Assembly: GCF_008704855.1 (NCBI RefSeq)
Contig: NZ_CP023691.1
Span: forward strand, 6,448,001-6,512,000
Length of the DNA stretch: 64,000 nt
Source: Streptomyces platensis
GTDB lineage: Bacteria > Actinomycetota > Actinomycetes > Streptomycetales > Streptomycetaceae
Direction: 5' to 3'
In this document: piece by piece, positions 20,134 to 28,438 of the stretch
Numbering within the stretch: the first letter of the stretch is position 1
Layout: every line of letters starts with the position of its first letter
Made by a program: the position numbers and the translations under genes
The notes under the pieces: generated by a model
What the model was told of the DNA's origin: nothing
Databases searched by the model: none
The model's input: only the letters and a program-made list of their open reading frames with translations

Positions 20134-21396
20134 CTACGGGAGGACCTGGGCGTCCGGCAGCGGGGCCCGTGGGCATGCCGCGCCGCCGGGGCCCTCCTCC
20201 CGGGGACGGACCAGGGTGTAGAGGAGCGCCGCGGCCAGGTGGACGGCGGCGATCCCGAGCAGCAACAGGGGCGGCGGCAGTGTGGCGGCCGCACCGACGA
20301 GGGTGGCTCCGCAGGCCGCTGCCGTGATCTTGAGGCCCGCCCCCAGGGTGAAGACCTGCGCACGGACCGGCGGCGGGGCGTGCGCGGCCCGCAGGCGCAG
20401 GGTCGCGGTCAGCAGCGGACCGTCGCACAGCCCGGCGAGGACGAACAGCGCCGTGGTGGCCGTCGGCGACACCGGGAGCGCGGCGGCGGCGAGCGCGACA
20501 CCGGTGCCGCACAGGGCAAAGGTGGCCAGGCGCGGATCGGACAGCGGCGGTCGCCATCGGGCCACGGCCAGCGAACCGGCGAGCGCACCCAGCGCGAACG
20601 CGGTCATCAGGATGCCGCCCGCCCCGGGGTGCCCCCGGTGGCCGGCGAGCAGCACCGTGGTGGTGGTCAAGCCGCCCACGCCGACGAAGGCCAGACAGGT
20701 GCCCGCGGTGAGGGCGCGCAGCGCGCGGATGCGCCAGACGGCCGCCAGGCCCGCGGCCAGATCGGCGCGCAGCGTGCCGGCGGGGGCGTTGTCCGCCGCG
20801 GCTGGTTGGGCGCGCCCGTACGACAGTCCGGTGGCCAGTGCCGCCGCGGTGGCCGCCGCCCCGGCGAGCAACAGCATCGCCGCGCCGGGCGACGCCTCCG
20901 CGGCCGCGAGGCCGGCCACGGCGGGACCCGCCACCGACGCGGCGTTGTAGACCGCCGCATCCAGTGCGTAGGCACGCTCACGCGGTCCGCCCGCCGGCAG
21001 CAACCCGGTGATCAGGCTGGACAGTCCTCCGGAGACCACCGGCCCGAAACTGCCGCCGACCAGGGCGACGGCGAGGGTTACCGGTGCGGGCGCCCGCACC
21101 ACACTCGTCGCCAGCACGGCGATGGCTACGGCAAATCCGCCCAGGGCGCCGAGGTAGCAGAGCCGGGGACGCCGCATACGGGAGACGAGGGTGCCGACCA
21201 GGGGAGCGGCGATCACGTGCGGCGCCATCCAGGCGGTGAGGACGAACGCGCCCTGCCCCGCGCTCCCGGAGCGCTGCAAGGCCAGCAGCACCACCGCCAC
21301 GGCCATGCCCTCCTCTGCCAGGCGGGCGCAGAAGGCCGTGGCCAGATAGAGCGGTAATCCTGAGCGTGTCCCTGGTGTGGCTGGGCGTCGCGGCAT
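20134..21396 (-). CDS. MFS transporter, 12-TM type, probable drug exporter
   Basis: A major facilitator superfamily protein of 420 residues made of repeated Ala/Leu/Val-rich helices. A basic loop RMRRPR between TM2 and TM3 fits the MFS motif A position. The start is placed at the second ATG (21396), because GGAG abuts the first ATG (21402) but sits 6 nt before the second. It is divergent from a CGNR zinc-finger gene across a strong palindrome, which suggests local control. Substrate unknown. Confidence 0.82.
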   Translation of the reverse strand: MPRRPATPGTRSGLPLYLATAFCARLAEEGMAVAVVLLALQRSGSAGQGAFVLTAWMAPHVIAAPLVGTLVSRMRRPRLCYLGALGGFAVAIAVLATSVVRAPAPVTLAVALVGGSFGPVVSGGLSSLITGLLPAGGPRERAYALDAAVYNAASVAGPAVAGLAAAEASPGAAMLLLAGAAATAAALATGLSYGRAQPAAADNAPAGTLRADLAAGLAAVWRIRALRALTAGTCLAFVGVGGLTTTTVLLAGHRGHPGAGGILMTAFALGALAGSLAVARWRPPLSDPRLATFALCGTGVALAAAALPVSPTATTALFVLAGLCDGPLLTATLRLRAAHAPPPVRAQVFTLGAGLKITAAACGATLVGAAATLPPPLLLLGIAAVHLAAALLYTLVRPREEGPGGAACPRAPLPDAQVLP

Positions 21397-21424
21397 ACGC
21401 ATCTCCGGAAGGACGGGCAGAGCC

Positions 21425-21452
21425 GTAACGGCTTATTTAGATAAGACGTTAC
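21425..21452. promoter_or_regulatory. 28-bp palindromic operator between MFS and CGNR genes
   Basis: Arms GTAACG (21425-21430) and CGTTAC (21447-21452) surround inner arms CTTAT (21432-21436) and ATAAG (21441-21445). In all 24 of 28 positions are symmetric. It is AT-rich against its surroundings and lies 29 bp from the MFS start and 56 bp from the regulator start. Confidence 0.78.
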
Positions 21453-21507
21453 TCTGTTGTGGAGAGTGCGTGGCCCATGGGCAACGGGGCGCGAAGAGAG
21501 GCCGGTT

Positions 21508-22071
21508 GTGAAGGATGAGACGCTGCCGCGGCGCGGCTTTCGGCCCGCTGAGCGGCTGATCGAGCTGGCGAACGCGGTGCGTGCGGACCCCGGTCTTCCG
21601 CGGGGCGCACTGGCCGAGCTGCTCGCGCGCCATGGGGAGAGCCCGGAAGACCTTACGGAGCAGGCGTTTTCGCCGGACGATGCCGTGCGCCTGCGGGCGG
21701 CCGCCGCCCGGCTGGCCGCGCTCCTGGCCGAGTCCGATACGGACCTGGCCGCCCACGCCATCAATGCGCTGCTGGCGGAGTGCGGCGCCCGTCCGCACCT
21801 GTCACGGCACGGCGGGCACGCCTGGCATCTCCATGTCGACCGTGGTGACGACGCCGACTGGGCGGACTGGTTCCTGGCGTCCGGTGCCCTGGCGCTGGCC
21901 CAGATTCTCACCACATACGGCCGGGCCCCCTGGGGGGAGTGCGCGTCCGCCCGCTGCGGCACGCTCTATCTGGGCACCGGCCCCGGGAGCGCCCGCCGTT
22001 ACTGCTCGACGGCCTGTGCCACGCGGGAGCGGGTGGCGGCGCACCGCCGCCGCAAACGGGCGGGCGACTGA
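21508..22071 (+). CDS. CGNR zinc-finger (ABATE-domain) putative regulator
   Basis: A 187-residue protein with an N-terminal ABATE-like helical domain and a C-terminal CGNR zinc finger. The zinc site is C-x4-C in CASARC and the later CSTAC, ending in a basic RRRKR tail that may bind DNA. GTG 21508 follows GAGAGG at a good distance. Function is not established for the family in general; the divergent MFS gene and shared palindrome suggest a ligand-responsive regulator of that transporter (inference). Confidence 0.78.
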   Translation: MKDETLPRRGFRPAERLIELANAVRADPGLPRGALAELLARHGESPEDLTEQAFSPDDAVRLRAAAARLAALLAESDTDLAAHAINALLAECGARPHLSRHGGHAWHLHVDRGDDADWADWFLASGALALAQILTTYGRAPWGECASARCGTLYLGTGPGSARRYCSTACATRERVAAHRRRKRAGD

Positions 22072-22089
22072 CGGCGCGGGCATGGCAAC

Positions 22090-22118
22090 GGGGGAGGCGG
22101 CACCTGGCCACCTCCCCC
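22090..22118. terminator. Terminator between convergent CGNR and TerD genes
   Basis: Perfect 8-bp stem GGGGGAGG / CCTCCCCC (22090-22097 / 22111-22118) with a 13-nt loop. Confidence 0.7.
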
Positions 22119-22164
22119 TCGCTGCTGCCCTCGGGCTCAGCGCCGTCCGCGCGCCGTTTGCCCG

Positions 22165-22686
22165 TCAGCGGCCCATTTCCGAGGTGAACGCGTGGGGGTC
22201 GGTGTCGAACCCCCGGAGGCCCGAGCGGAAGCGCCACTGCCCTCCCTCGTCCCGGGTGAATTCGGCGACCGTCGCCGCAGTTGCCCCCGCGACCTCGGTG
22301 AAGTCGTGCTCCGTCAGATCGGTGTACCCCTCGCGGATCCGGACGGCGGTGTTCGCGATATCGCCGAAGACCTTGCGGCCCTCGGCCTGCTGGATGGCCA
22401 CCCCCACGATCACCCGGGTGTAGGTCTCGGCCAGCCGGTCCAGCTCCAGCGTCATGATCTCGTCGAAGCCGAACCCCTGGCCGGTCCTGCTGTCCCGGTT
22501 GAGGGTGATGGTCCCGTCCGGCGACCGGCTGTCGAAGTGCACCAGATAGGCGGGCTCGCCGTGCGGCGCGTCGGCCGTATAGGTGGCCGCGACGATGTCG
22601 AGATCATTGTCCGGCGTCCCGAGGGGGCTCGGGTCCCACTTGAGCGTTACCTCGACCTTCTCGATTCCTTTGCTGAGCGTGCTCAC
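22165..22686 (-). CDS. TerD-family stress protein
   Basis: A 173-residue TerD-domain protein. Family members bind calcium and occur in tellurite-resistance and stress loci. Visible hallmarks are KVEVTLKWDP, the acidic NDLDIVA loop, VHFDSRSPDGTI and the GFDE ... LELDRL segment. It is a stand-alone gene without other ter genes nearby. A role in tellurite resistance should not be assumed; Streptomyces has many copies. Confidence 0.87.
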   Translation of the reverse strand: MSTLSKGIEKVEVTLKWDPSPLGTPDNDLDIVAATYTADAPHGEPAYLVHFDSRSPDGTITLNRDSRTGQGFGFDEIMTLELDRLAETYTRVIVGVAIQQAEGRKVFGDIANTAVRIREGYTDLTEHDFTEVAGATAATVAEFTRDEGGQWRFRSGLRGFDTDPHAFTSEMGR

Positions 22687-22890
22687 CGGACTTCCCTCCC
22701 GTCATCTCCCGGGGGCGTGGCGTGGCCTGCGCGGGCAGGCGGGCGACTCCCCAGGGCTTCCCGTTGGCTGTCCATCGTGCCACGCCTCACGGCCCGTGGG
22801 CGGGGTGAACTGCCCCTGGTCATCCGTGGTTTGTCTCCGGCTCGGGTGGCTGGAAAGTGCCGTCCGGCCAATGGGGTCGTCGGATGCGGC

Positions 22891-23478
22891 TCAGCTTGTC
22901 CGTTCGTCCCAGAGGCTGTTGAGCTGACCGTCCAGTACGTCCAGCGCCTCGGCGGGGGAGAGGTGGCCGATCAGGACATGGGTGGTGAGGCCGTCGGCCA
23001 GGGCGAGGAGGGTGCGGGCCGCGCGGTCCGGGCCGGGGGTGTCGGAGGCCTCGGCGATCAGCCCTGCGAACACCGTCTGTAGATCGGCGTAGTTGGTACG
23101 CAGAATTCCGGCCAGGGGCGGACTGACGGCGGCCTGCGCCACGAAGGCCAGCCAGACCCGCGCCTCGGCGCGATGTTCCTCCTGGAGGAGTGACACCTCC
23201 GTCGTGGCGTGCCCCAGCGCCGTGCGGGCCGACTGGGCGGGCGAGGCGGCCAGCCGGGCCGAGACCCGGGCGGTGACCCGTTCGCCGATGTGGCCGAGCG
23301 CGAAGACCAGCATCTCCTCCTTGGTGCGGAAGCAGCGCTGGACGGCGCCCATGGAGACCTGCGCGCGGGCCGCCACATCGCGGAGCGTGACGCCCTCCAG
23401 GCCGCTCTCGTCGGCGAGTTGGCACACCGCCTCGGCGATCTGGCGGCGCCGGCTCTCGTGGTCGACCTGTTTGGGCAT
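22891..23478 (-). CDS. TetR-family repressor, divergent from the amidase
   Basis: A 195-residue TetR regulator. The N-terminal HTH is clear (RRRQIAEAV ... LEGVTLRDVAARAQVSMGAVQRCFRTKEEML), with a ligand-binding helical domain after residue 60. ATG 23478 is chosen because GGAG lies 8 nt upstream; the frame stays open further but without a ribosome site. It faces the amidase gene across a perfect 18-bp palindrome and probably represses that gene and itself. Confidence 0.9.
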   Translation of the reverse strand: MPKQVDHESRRRQIAEAVCQLADESGLEGVTLRDVAARAQVSMGAVQRCFRTKEEMLVFALGHIGERVTARVSARLAASPAQSARTALGHATTEVSLLQEEHRAEARVWLAFVAQAAVSPPLAGILRTNYADLQTVFAGLIAEASDTPGPDRAARTLLALADGLTTHVLIGHLSPAEALDVLDGQLNSLWDERTS

Positions 23479-23535
23479 GCCCCGTACTCCAGTTATTCGA
23501 TGCGTGTGTATCGGCAACAAGGCTACGATGCCGAA

Positions 23536-23553
23536 CCGATGCAACTGCATCGG
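23536..23553. promoter_or_regulatory. TetR operator in the TetR/amidase divergent promoter
   Basis: Perfect inverted repeat CCGATGCA-AC-TGCATCGG. A TACGAT -10-like box for the amidase lies just before it (23525-23530), so a bound TetR dimer would cover the transcription start. Confidence 0.8.
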
Positions 23554-23617
23554 AACGATCGGGAACGGTCCTGGCGGCCCACGGGAGGGCCGGCTGAGGC
23601 CACGGGAAGGGGAGGAC

Positions 23618-25030
23618 ATGCGCGACGCGCTGTGGAAGATGACGGCCCGCGCCCAGGCGGCGGCGGTACGCACCGGTGAGGTGTCGGCGGTGGAGCTGGT
23701 CGAGGCGCATCTGGAGCGGATCGCCGAGGTCAACCCGGCCGTCAATGCCGTCACCCAGCTGCTCGCCGAACGGGCGCGGGGCGAGGCGGCGGAGGTCGAC
23801 CGCGGGCGGGCGGCGGGTGTGGAGCTGGGGCCGCTGGCCGGGGTGCCGTTCACCGTCAAGGAGACCACGGCCATCGAAGGGGTGCCCACGACCTACGGCG
23901 TGGAGCACTTCCGTGACTTTGTCGCGCACTCCGATGCGCCCCCGGTGGCGCGTCTGCGCGCGGCGGGCGGTATCCCCGTGGGGCACAGCAACATGCCGAC
24001 GCTCATCCTGGCCGGCATCCATACCCGCAGTGAGTTGTTCGGCGACACCGTGAACCCCTGGAGTGCCGCGGTCACTCCGGGCGGCAGTAGTGGCGGCGAC
24101 GGCGCGGCCGTGGCGAGCGGCATGGCCCCGCTCGGACTCGGCAACGACTCCGGGGGCTCGGTCCGCATACCCGCGTCCTTCTGTGGCGTCGCGGGTCTGC
24201 AGCCGACCTACGGGCGGTTCGCCGCCGATCACCGCATCGGCCCGGACGACCCCTCCCTCGCCGCCCAGTTCCTCGTGGTCGACGGCCCGCTGGCCCGTAC
24301 GGTCGATGATCTGCGGCTCGCGTACGAGGTGCTGGCCGGGGCCGATCCGCGCGACCCGCGGGCTGTGCCGGTGCCGCCCTATGGGGCGCCGCCGGGGCGT
24401 CGCCTCAAGGTGGCGATGGTGGCTGATCCCGGAGGTGGCGGGGTGCATCCCGCGGTGCGCCGGGCCGTGGAGAGCGCGGCGGACGCACTGCGGGAGGCGG
24501 GGTACGAGGTGCGCGAAGTGGCGGACGTACCGCGGCTGGACGACGCCCTCGACGTCTACGCCCGGATGACGCTCACGGAGTTCGCCACCACCTGGCCCGC
24601 CGTCAAACCGCTGCTCGGGGAGGGCGGCCATCGCTATGTCGAGTGGGGGATGGCGAGGTCGGCGCCCGTGGAGCTGCCGGAGTATCTGCGGCTGACCGGG
24701 GTGCGGCTGGGCATCCAGCGGGACTGGGCGGCCTTTCTGGACGAGTATCCGCTGGTCCTGGGGCCGGTGTTCACCGATCCGCCGTTCGCTCCGGGGGAGG
24801 AGCTACGGGACGAGGAGAGCCATCGGCGGGTGCAGCACGCGATGCGGCTGTGCACCGCGACCAGCTTCGTCGGGGTGCCCGCGGTGGCCGTCCCCACCGG
24901 GGTGGCGGACGGGCTCCCGTACGGAGTGCAACTGATCGGGCGCTCCTACCGGGAGGACCTGTGCCTGGCGGCGGCCGAGGCCGTGGAGCGGCGGCTCGGT
25001 GTCCGCACGCCCATCGATCCGCGCCCGTAA
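23618..25030 (+). CDS. Amidase-signature family hydrolase
   Basis: A 470-residue amidase-signature enzyme that hydrolyses an amide to acid and ammonia. The Ser-cisSer-Lys triad is present: Lys in FTVKETTA near 83, cis-Ser in GGSSGGDGAA and nucleophile Ser in NDSGGSVR. It is not GatA in context (no gatB or gatC). ATG 23618 follows GGAAGGGGAGG. Control by the divergent TetR suggests an inducible catabolic or detoxifying role; the substrate is unknown. Confidence 0.88.
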   Translation: MRDALWKMTARAQAAAVRTGEVSAVELVEAHLERIAEVNPAVNAVTQLLAERARGEAAEVDRGRAAGVELGPLAGVPFTVKETTAIEGVPTTYGVEHFRDFVAHSDAPPVARLRAAGGIPVGHSNMPTLILAGIHTRSELFGDTVNPWSAAVTPGGSSGGDGAAVASGMAPLGLGNDSGGSVRIPASFCGVAGLQPTYGRFAADHRIGPDDPSLAAQFLVVDGPLARTVDDLRLAYEVLAGADPRDPRAVPVPPYGAPPGRRLKVAMVADPGGGGVHPAVRRAVESAADALREAGYEVREVADVPRLDDALDVYARMTLTEFATTWPAVKPLLGEGGHRYVEWGMARSAPVELPEYLRLTGVRLGIQRDWAAFLDEYPLVLGPVFTDPPFAPGEELRDEESHRRVQHAMRLCTATSFVGVPAVAVPTGVADGLPYGVQLIGRSYREDLCLAAAEAVERRLGVRTPIDPRP

Positions 25031-25087
25031 GGAAGTTCGGGGTGGTGCGAATGTGACGCGCAGTGATCCCGGTCCGTCCTTGGGCCG

Positions 25088-25093
25088 TACGAT
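25088..25093 (+). promoter_or_regulatory. -10 box of a probable leaderless promoter
   Basis: TACGAT ends 6 nt before GTG 25100, so transcription should start at or next to the start codon. A weak -35 (GTGATC, 25063-25068) lies 19 bp upstream. No Shine-Dalgarno is present. Confidence 0.6.
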
Positions 25094-25099
25094 GGCGCG

Positions 25100-25705
25100 G
25101 TGCTGGTCAAGTGGATTCGCCTCACCGTCGTGGACCGTCGAGGGTTCGAGCGGGGGCAGCGGAAATGGGCGGGGCTGCTGGGTGAGCCGGGGTTCCGAGG
25201 GCAGGGCGGGGGGTGGAGCCGGGGGCGGCCGGGCGTCGCGCATCTGGTCGCCTTCTGGGAGAGCCGGGCGTTCTACGACTCCTTCATGGCGCGCTCGCAC
25301 GACCGGCTGGCGGCTTCCCAGGTCGGCACGTACAAGGACGCCCAAGTCCGGCTGTTCGAGCACGAGTTTGATGTGAAGGTGGGCTTCCGCCCGTCGTTCG
25401 GCGATGTGGATGTCCTGCGGCTGGCACACTGCCAGGTGCGCCAGGACCGGGTGGATCACTTCATGCTGATGCAGGAGAAGGTCTGGAACCCGGCGATGGC
25501 GGGTTCGCCGGGCATGCTGCGGGGGATGCTGGGGCGGGCACCGGGGGAGGAGTTCCTGGTGCTGTCGATGTGGCAGTCGGCGGCCGAGCGGGGGAAGTAC
25601 CGGCCCGAGCGGGTGGAGCGGCTGGCGCTCCGTGCCCAGATAGCCGCGGATGTCCGGGCCATCGCGGGGGATGTGGTGCAGCTCGAACCGTCGTGGACGG
25701 TGTGA
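25100..25705 (+). CDS. YdbC-like / DUF4937 domain protein
   Basis: A 201-residue cytosolic protein resembling the YdbC/DUF4937 group of small ferredoxin-like-fold (dimeric alpha-beta barrel) proteins. The N-terminal half has VKWIRLTV, AGLLGEPGFRGQGGGW and AFWESRAFYDSFM...HDRL. The second half (LRLAHCQVRQDRVDHFMLMQEKVW, EEFLVLSMWQSA) looks like a repeat of that fold. No catalytic motif is visible. GTG 25100 is set by the adjacent -10 box. It is convergent with the TetR gene ending at 25718, only 12 bp away. Confidence 0.68.
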   Translation: MLVKWIRLTVVDRRGFERGQRKWAGLLGEPGFRGQGGGWSRGRPGVAHLVAFWESRAFYDSFMARSHDRLAASQVGTYKDAQVRLFEHEFDVKVGFRPSFGDVDVLRLAHCQVRQDRVDHFMLMQEKVWNPAMAGSPGMLRGMLGRAPGEEFLVLSMWQSAAERGKYRPERVERLALRAQIAADVRAIAGDVVQLEPSWTV

Positions 25706-25717
25706 GGGTCGGCGCGG

Positions 25718-26440
25718 TCAGGAGCTTGCTCCGGAGGAGGCGTCCGCCCGGCCGGCGACCGTGAACGCCCCGGCGTGGGCGGCCGCCAGTGTGGCCGCCA
25801 CGGCCTGCTCGGCGACGGTGTCGTCGACCGGCTCCCGGGTGATGAACAGGCGGAAGAACAACGGCGCGGAGACGGAGCGGACGAGCGCTCCGGCGTCGAT
25901 GCCGCAGTGGGCGGCGCCGGCTTCCGCGGCGGCGTCCGGGTCCGCTGCCAACTCCCCGCGTCGCACGGCGCGTTCGACGAGGGCCTCGCAGCGCGCGAAC
26001 CGCTCGGTGTAGTAGTCGCGCAGGGCGTCGGCCGCCCGCTCCGACTGAAAGGCGGCGGCGATCATCGCGGAGCCCGACGCGGCCACCGCCGGGTCGGTGA
26101 ACGAAACGACGACCTCTTGGGCCAGGGCACGCAGATCGCCCTCCAGGGACCCGGTGTCGGGCGGGACCCAGCTGTCTTCGCCCGCAAGATCCAGAGCGTC
26201 CGCCACCAGGCCCTCGATGTCCTTCCAGCGCCGGTAGAGCGTGGTCTTGTGCACGCCGGAGTGGGCGGCGACATATTCGACGGTCAGGCCGGGATAGCCG
26301 TGCTCGGTGAGGCCGGCCAGCACGGCGTCGCGGACGGCGGCGCGGGTGCGGGCGGTGCGGCCGCCGGGGCGGCGGGTGCCGGGGGAGGGTGCGGTACCGC
26401 CGCTCTCGCGACCGCGGTCGGGCACCGTCTCGTCAGACAA
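25718..26440 (-). CDS. TetR-family regulator, divergent from the ABC-F gene
   Basis: A 240-residue TetR protein with a disordered Pro/Arg-rich leader of ~30 residues, then an HTH (RAAVRDAVLAGLTEHGYPGLTVEYVAAHSGVHKTTLYRRWKDIEGLV). TTG 26440 is supported by GGAG 6 nt upstream. The start lies 84 bp from the ABC-F start, with a shared AT-rich segment between. By position it should control the resistance-type ABC-F gene. Confidence 0.88.
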   Translation of the reverse strand: MSDETVPDRGRESGGTAPSPGTRRPGGRTARTRAAVRDAVLAGLTEHGYPGLTVEYVAAHSGVHKTTLYRRWKDIEGLVADALDLAGEDSWVPPDTGSLEGDLRALAQEVVVSFTDPAVAASGSAMIAAAFQSERAADALRDYYTERFARCEALVERAVRRGELAADPDAAAEAGAAHCGIDAGALVRSVSAPLFFRLFITREPVDDTVAEQAVAATLAAAHAGAFTVAGRADASSGASS

Positions 26441-26484
26441 TTGCTACTCCAGTTGCGTTAGCGGATTCCGTCTGTCATCATCAT

Positions 26485-26511
26485 CGTAATGCGACGAAGG
26501 TTGCATTTACT
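26485..26511. promoter_or_regulatory. Candidate TetR operator before the ABC-F gene
   Basis: An imperfect inverted repeat (AATGC, 10-nt spacer, GCATT; flanked by GTA and TAC) in the most AT-rich part of the 84-bp divergent gap. A partly matching GTTGCGTTA lies at 26452-26460. Weaker than the other two divergent operators in this window. Confidence 0.45.
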
Positions 26512-26523
26512 TCGGGGGGATGT

Positions 26524-28143
26524 GTGACCACTCAGATTTCCTTGCATGACATCACCCAGTCCTACGGTGACCACGTGCTGCTCGACGGCGTCTCTTTGTC
26601 GGTGCGCCCCGGCGAACGCGTCGGGATCGTGGGGGAGAACGGTGCCGGGAAGTCGACACTGCTCCGCATCGTCGCAGGTGCCGAGCAGCCCGATGAAGGC
26701 CAGGTGGTGCTCCGGGCCGACGGTGGCATCGGCTACCTGGGCCAGACCCCGGACCTTCCGCCGGACCGCACCGTCCAGGATGCGATCGACGCCGCTCTGG
26801 CGGACCTCAGGGATATGGAGCGCCGACTCCGCTCCCTGGAGCGCGGGCTCGACCGGGCCACGCCCAGCGGGCTGGAGGAGTACGGCGATCTGCTCACCCT
26901 CTTCGAGCTGCGCGGCGGCTATGAAGCCGACGCCCGCGTCGTCCGGGCACTGCACGCCCTGGGGCTGGCGCAGCTGGGTCACGACCGGCTGCTCGGCAGT
27001 CTCTCCGGGGGCGAGCAGGCCCGGCTGGGGATTGCCTGCCTGATCGCCGCGGCCCCCGAGGTCATGCTTCTCGACGAACCCACCAACCACCTCGACGTCA
27101 CCGCCCTGGACTGGCTGGAAGGCGCCCTGCTCGCCCACCGGGGCACGGTCCTCGCCGTCTCGCACGACCGGCTCTTCCTCCAGCGCATCGCCACGGCACT
27201 GGTCGAGGTCGATGCCGACCGACGGACCCTGGTCCGCTACGGCGGCGGTTACGGCACCTTCCTCGCGGCCCAGGCCGCCGCCCGCCGGCGCTGGGAGCAG
27301 GACCATGCCCAGTGGTGCGCACAGATCGCACAGCTCACCGACTTCGCCGGGGGCGCGGCGCGGAACGTCGCTCAGGGCCGAGCCATGAAGGACGGCAACA
27401 AGATGGCGTGCGACCGGGCCAAGGGCCGTGTCCAGGCCTCTGTGGCCGGCCGGGTGCGCAACGCCCGGGAACGGCTGCGCAGGCTCCGGGAAGAGCCCGT
27501 TCCCAGGCCTCCCGACCCGCTCCGGTTCCGTGCCGTGCCTGACGCCGGCGAGGCCGAGGGCACCCTCGTCCGGCTCGACGGAGTGCGGGTGGGGGACCGG
27601 CTCGCGGTGGACTCCCTCACCGTTGCCGCCGGCGAACGTGTGCTGATCCACGGTGCCAACGGAGCGGGCAAGACCACGCTGCTCCGGGTGCTGGCGGGGG
27701 TCACCACACCGGACAGCGGTACGGTGCGGCGCCGAGGCCGGACCAGCTATCTCGCGCAGGAAATACCGGTCTCCCGCCCCGCCGAACCGCTGCTCTCGGC
27801 GTTCCGCCGTGGGCTGGCCGGGGACGTGGAGGAGCACACCGCCCTGCTGCTGTCCTTCGGCCTGTTCCGCGAACGCGACCTCGATGTCCCCGTGGGGGCG
27901 CTCTCCGCCGGGCAGCGGCGCCGGCTCGCGCTGGCCCGGCTGCTGGCCCGCCCGGCGGACCTGCTGCTGCTCGATGAACCCACCAACCACCTGGCGCTCG
28001 GCCTCGTCGAAGAGCTCGAAGCCGCGCTGGCGGCATGGCCCGGCGCCCTGGTCGTCGTCTCCCACGACCGGCTGCTGCGGCGACGCTTCGGCGGCCGCTC
28101 CTACGAGTTACGCGACGGCCGCCCGGCCCTGGCCGCCCTCTGA
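26524..28143 (+). CDS. ABC-F family ATPase, possible antibiotic-resistance (ribosome protection) type
   Basis: A 539-residue protein with two ABC domains and no membrane segments. Walker A motifs are GENGAGKST (near 40) and GANGAGKTT (near 380); signatures are LSGGEQARLG and LSAGQRRRLA; both Walker B motifs are followed by DEPTNHL. Between the domains is a long charged linker, the P-site tRNA-interaction arm of ABC-F proteins (NVAQGRAMKDGNKMA ... RVRNARERLRRLRE). The linker style and a dedicated divergent TetR suggest a Msr/VarM-like resistance factor rather than a housekeeping EttA (inference). GTG 26524 follows GGGGGGA. Confidence 0.86.
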   Translation: MTTQISLHDITQSYGDHVLLDGVSLSVRPGERVGIVGENGAGKSTLLRIVAGAEQPDEGQVVLRADGGIGYLGQTPDLPPDRTVQDAIDAALADLRDMERRLRSLERGLDRATPSGLEEYGDLLTLFELRGGYEADARVVRALHALGLAQLGHDRLLGSLSGGEQARLGIACLIAAAPEVMLLDEPTNHLDVTALDWLEGALLAHRGTVLAVSHDRLFLQRIATALVEVDADRRTLVRYGGGYGTFLAAQAAARRRWEQDHAQWCAQIAQLTDFAGGAARNVAQGRAMKDGNKMACDRAKGRVQASVAGRVRNARERLRRLREEPVPRPPDPLRFRAVPDAGEAEGTLVRLDGVRVGDRLAVDSLTVAAGERVLIHGANGAGKTTLLRVLAGVTTPDSGTVRRRGRTSYLAQEIPVSRPAEPLLSAFRRGLAGDVEEHTALLLSFGLFRERDLDVPVGALSAGQRRRLALARLLARPADLLLLDEPTNHLALGLVEELEAALAAWPGALVVVSHDRLLRRRFGGRSYELRDGRPALAAL

Positions 28144-28402
28144 CCGGCGCTCCTTGATCCGGTACGCCCGACGGCCCGGCGTGGCCTCCGCGCAGCCGCT
28201 GCCTCCGGACATCGACGCCGACCTCGCCCCGGGCAGCGGACATCCGACGGGGACGACCACCAGGATTCCGTACGCAAGGGCGTCGACGGGTCTACGGCCA
28301 CGGCCCCCCGACACCCGAACCCACGCCTGGCTCGGAAACGCGCAGAAAGGAGACCGGAAGGTGACAGATGGACACTCGACCGGGCCGCGACCATGACAGC
28401 GT

Positions 28403-28432
28403 GCGACATGCACAAGCCACCCGATCTAGGCT
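28403..28432 (+). promoter_or_regulatory. Leaderless promoter of the phosphatase gene
   Basis: -35 GCGACA (28403-28408), 18-bp spacer, -10 TAGGCT (28427-28432), then 6 nt to ATG 28439. No Shine-Dalgarno precedes the ATG. Confidence 0.65.
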
Positions 28433-28438
28433 GGCGGC

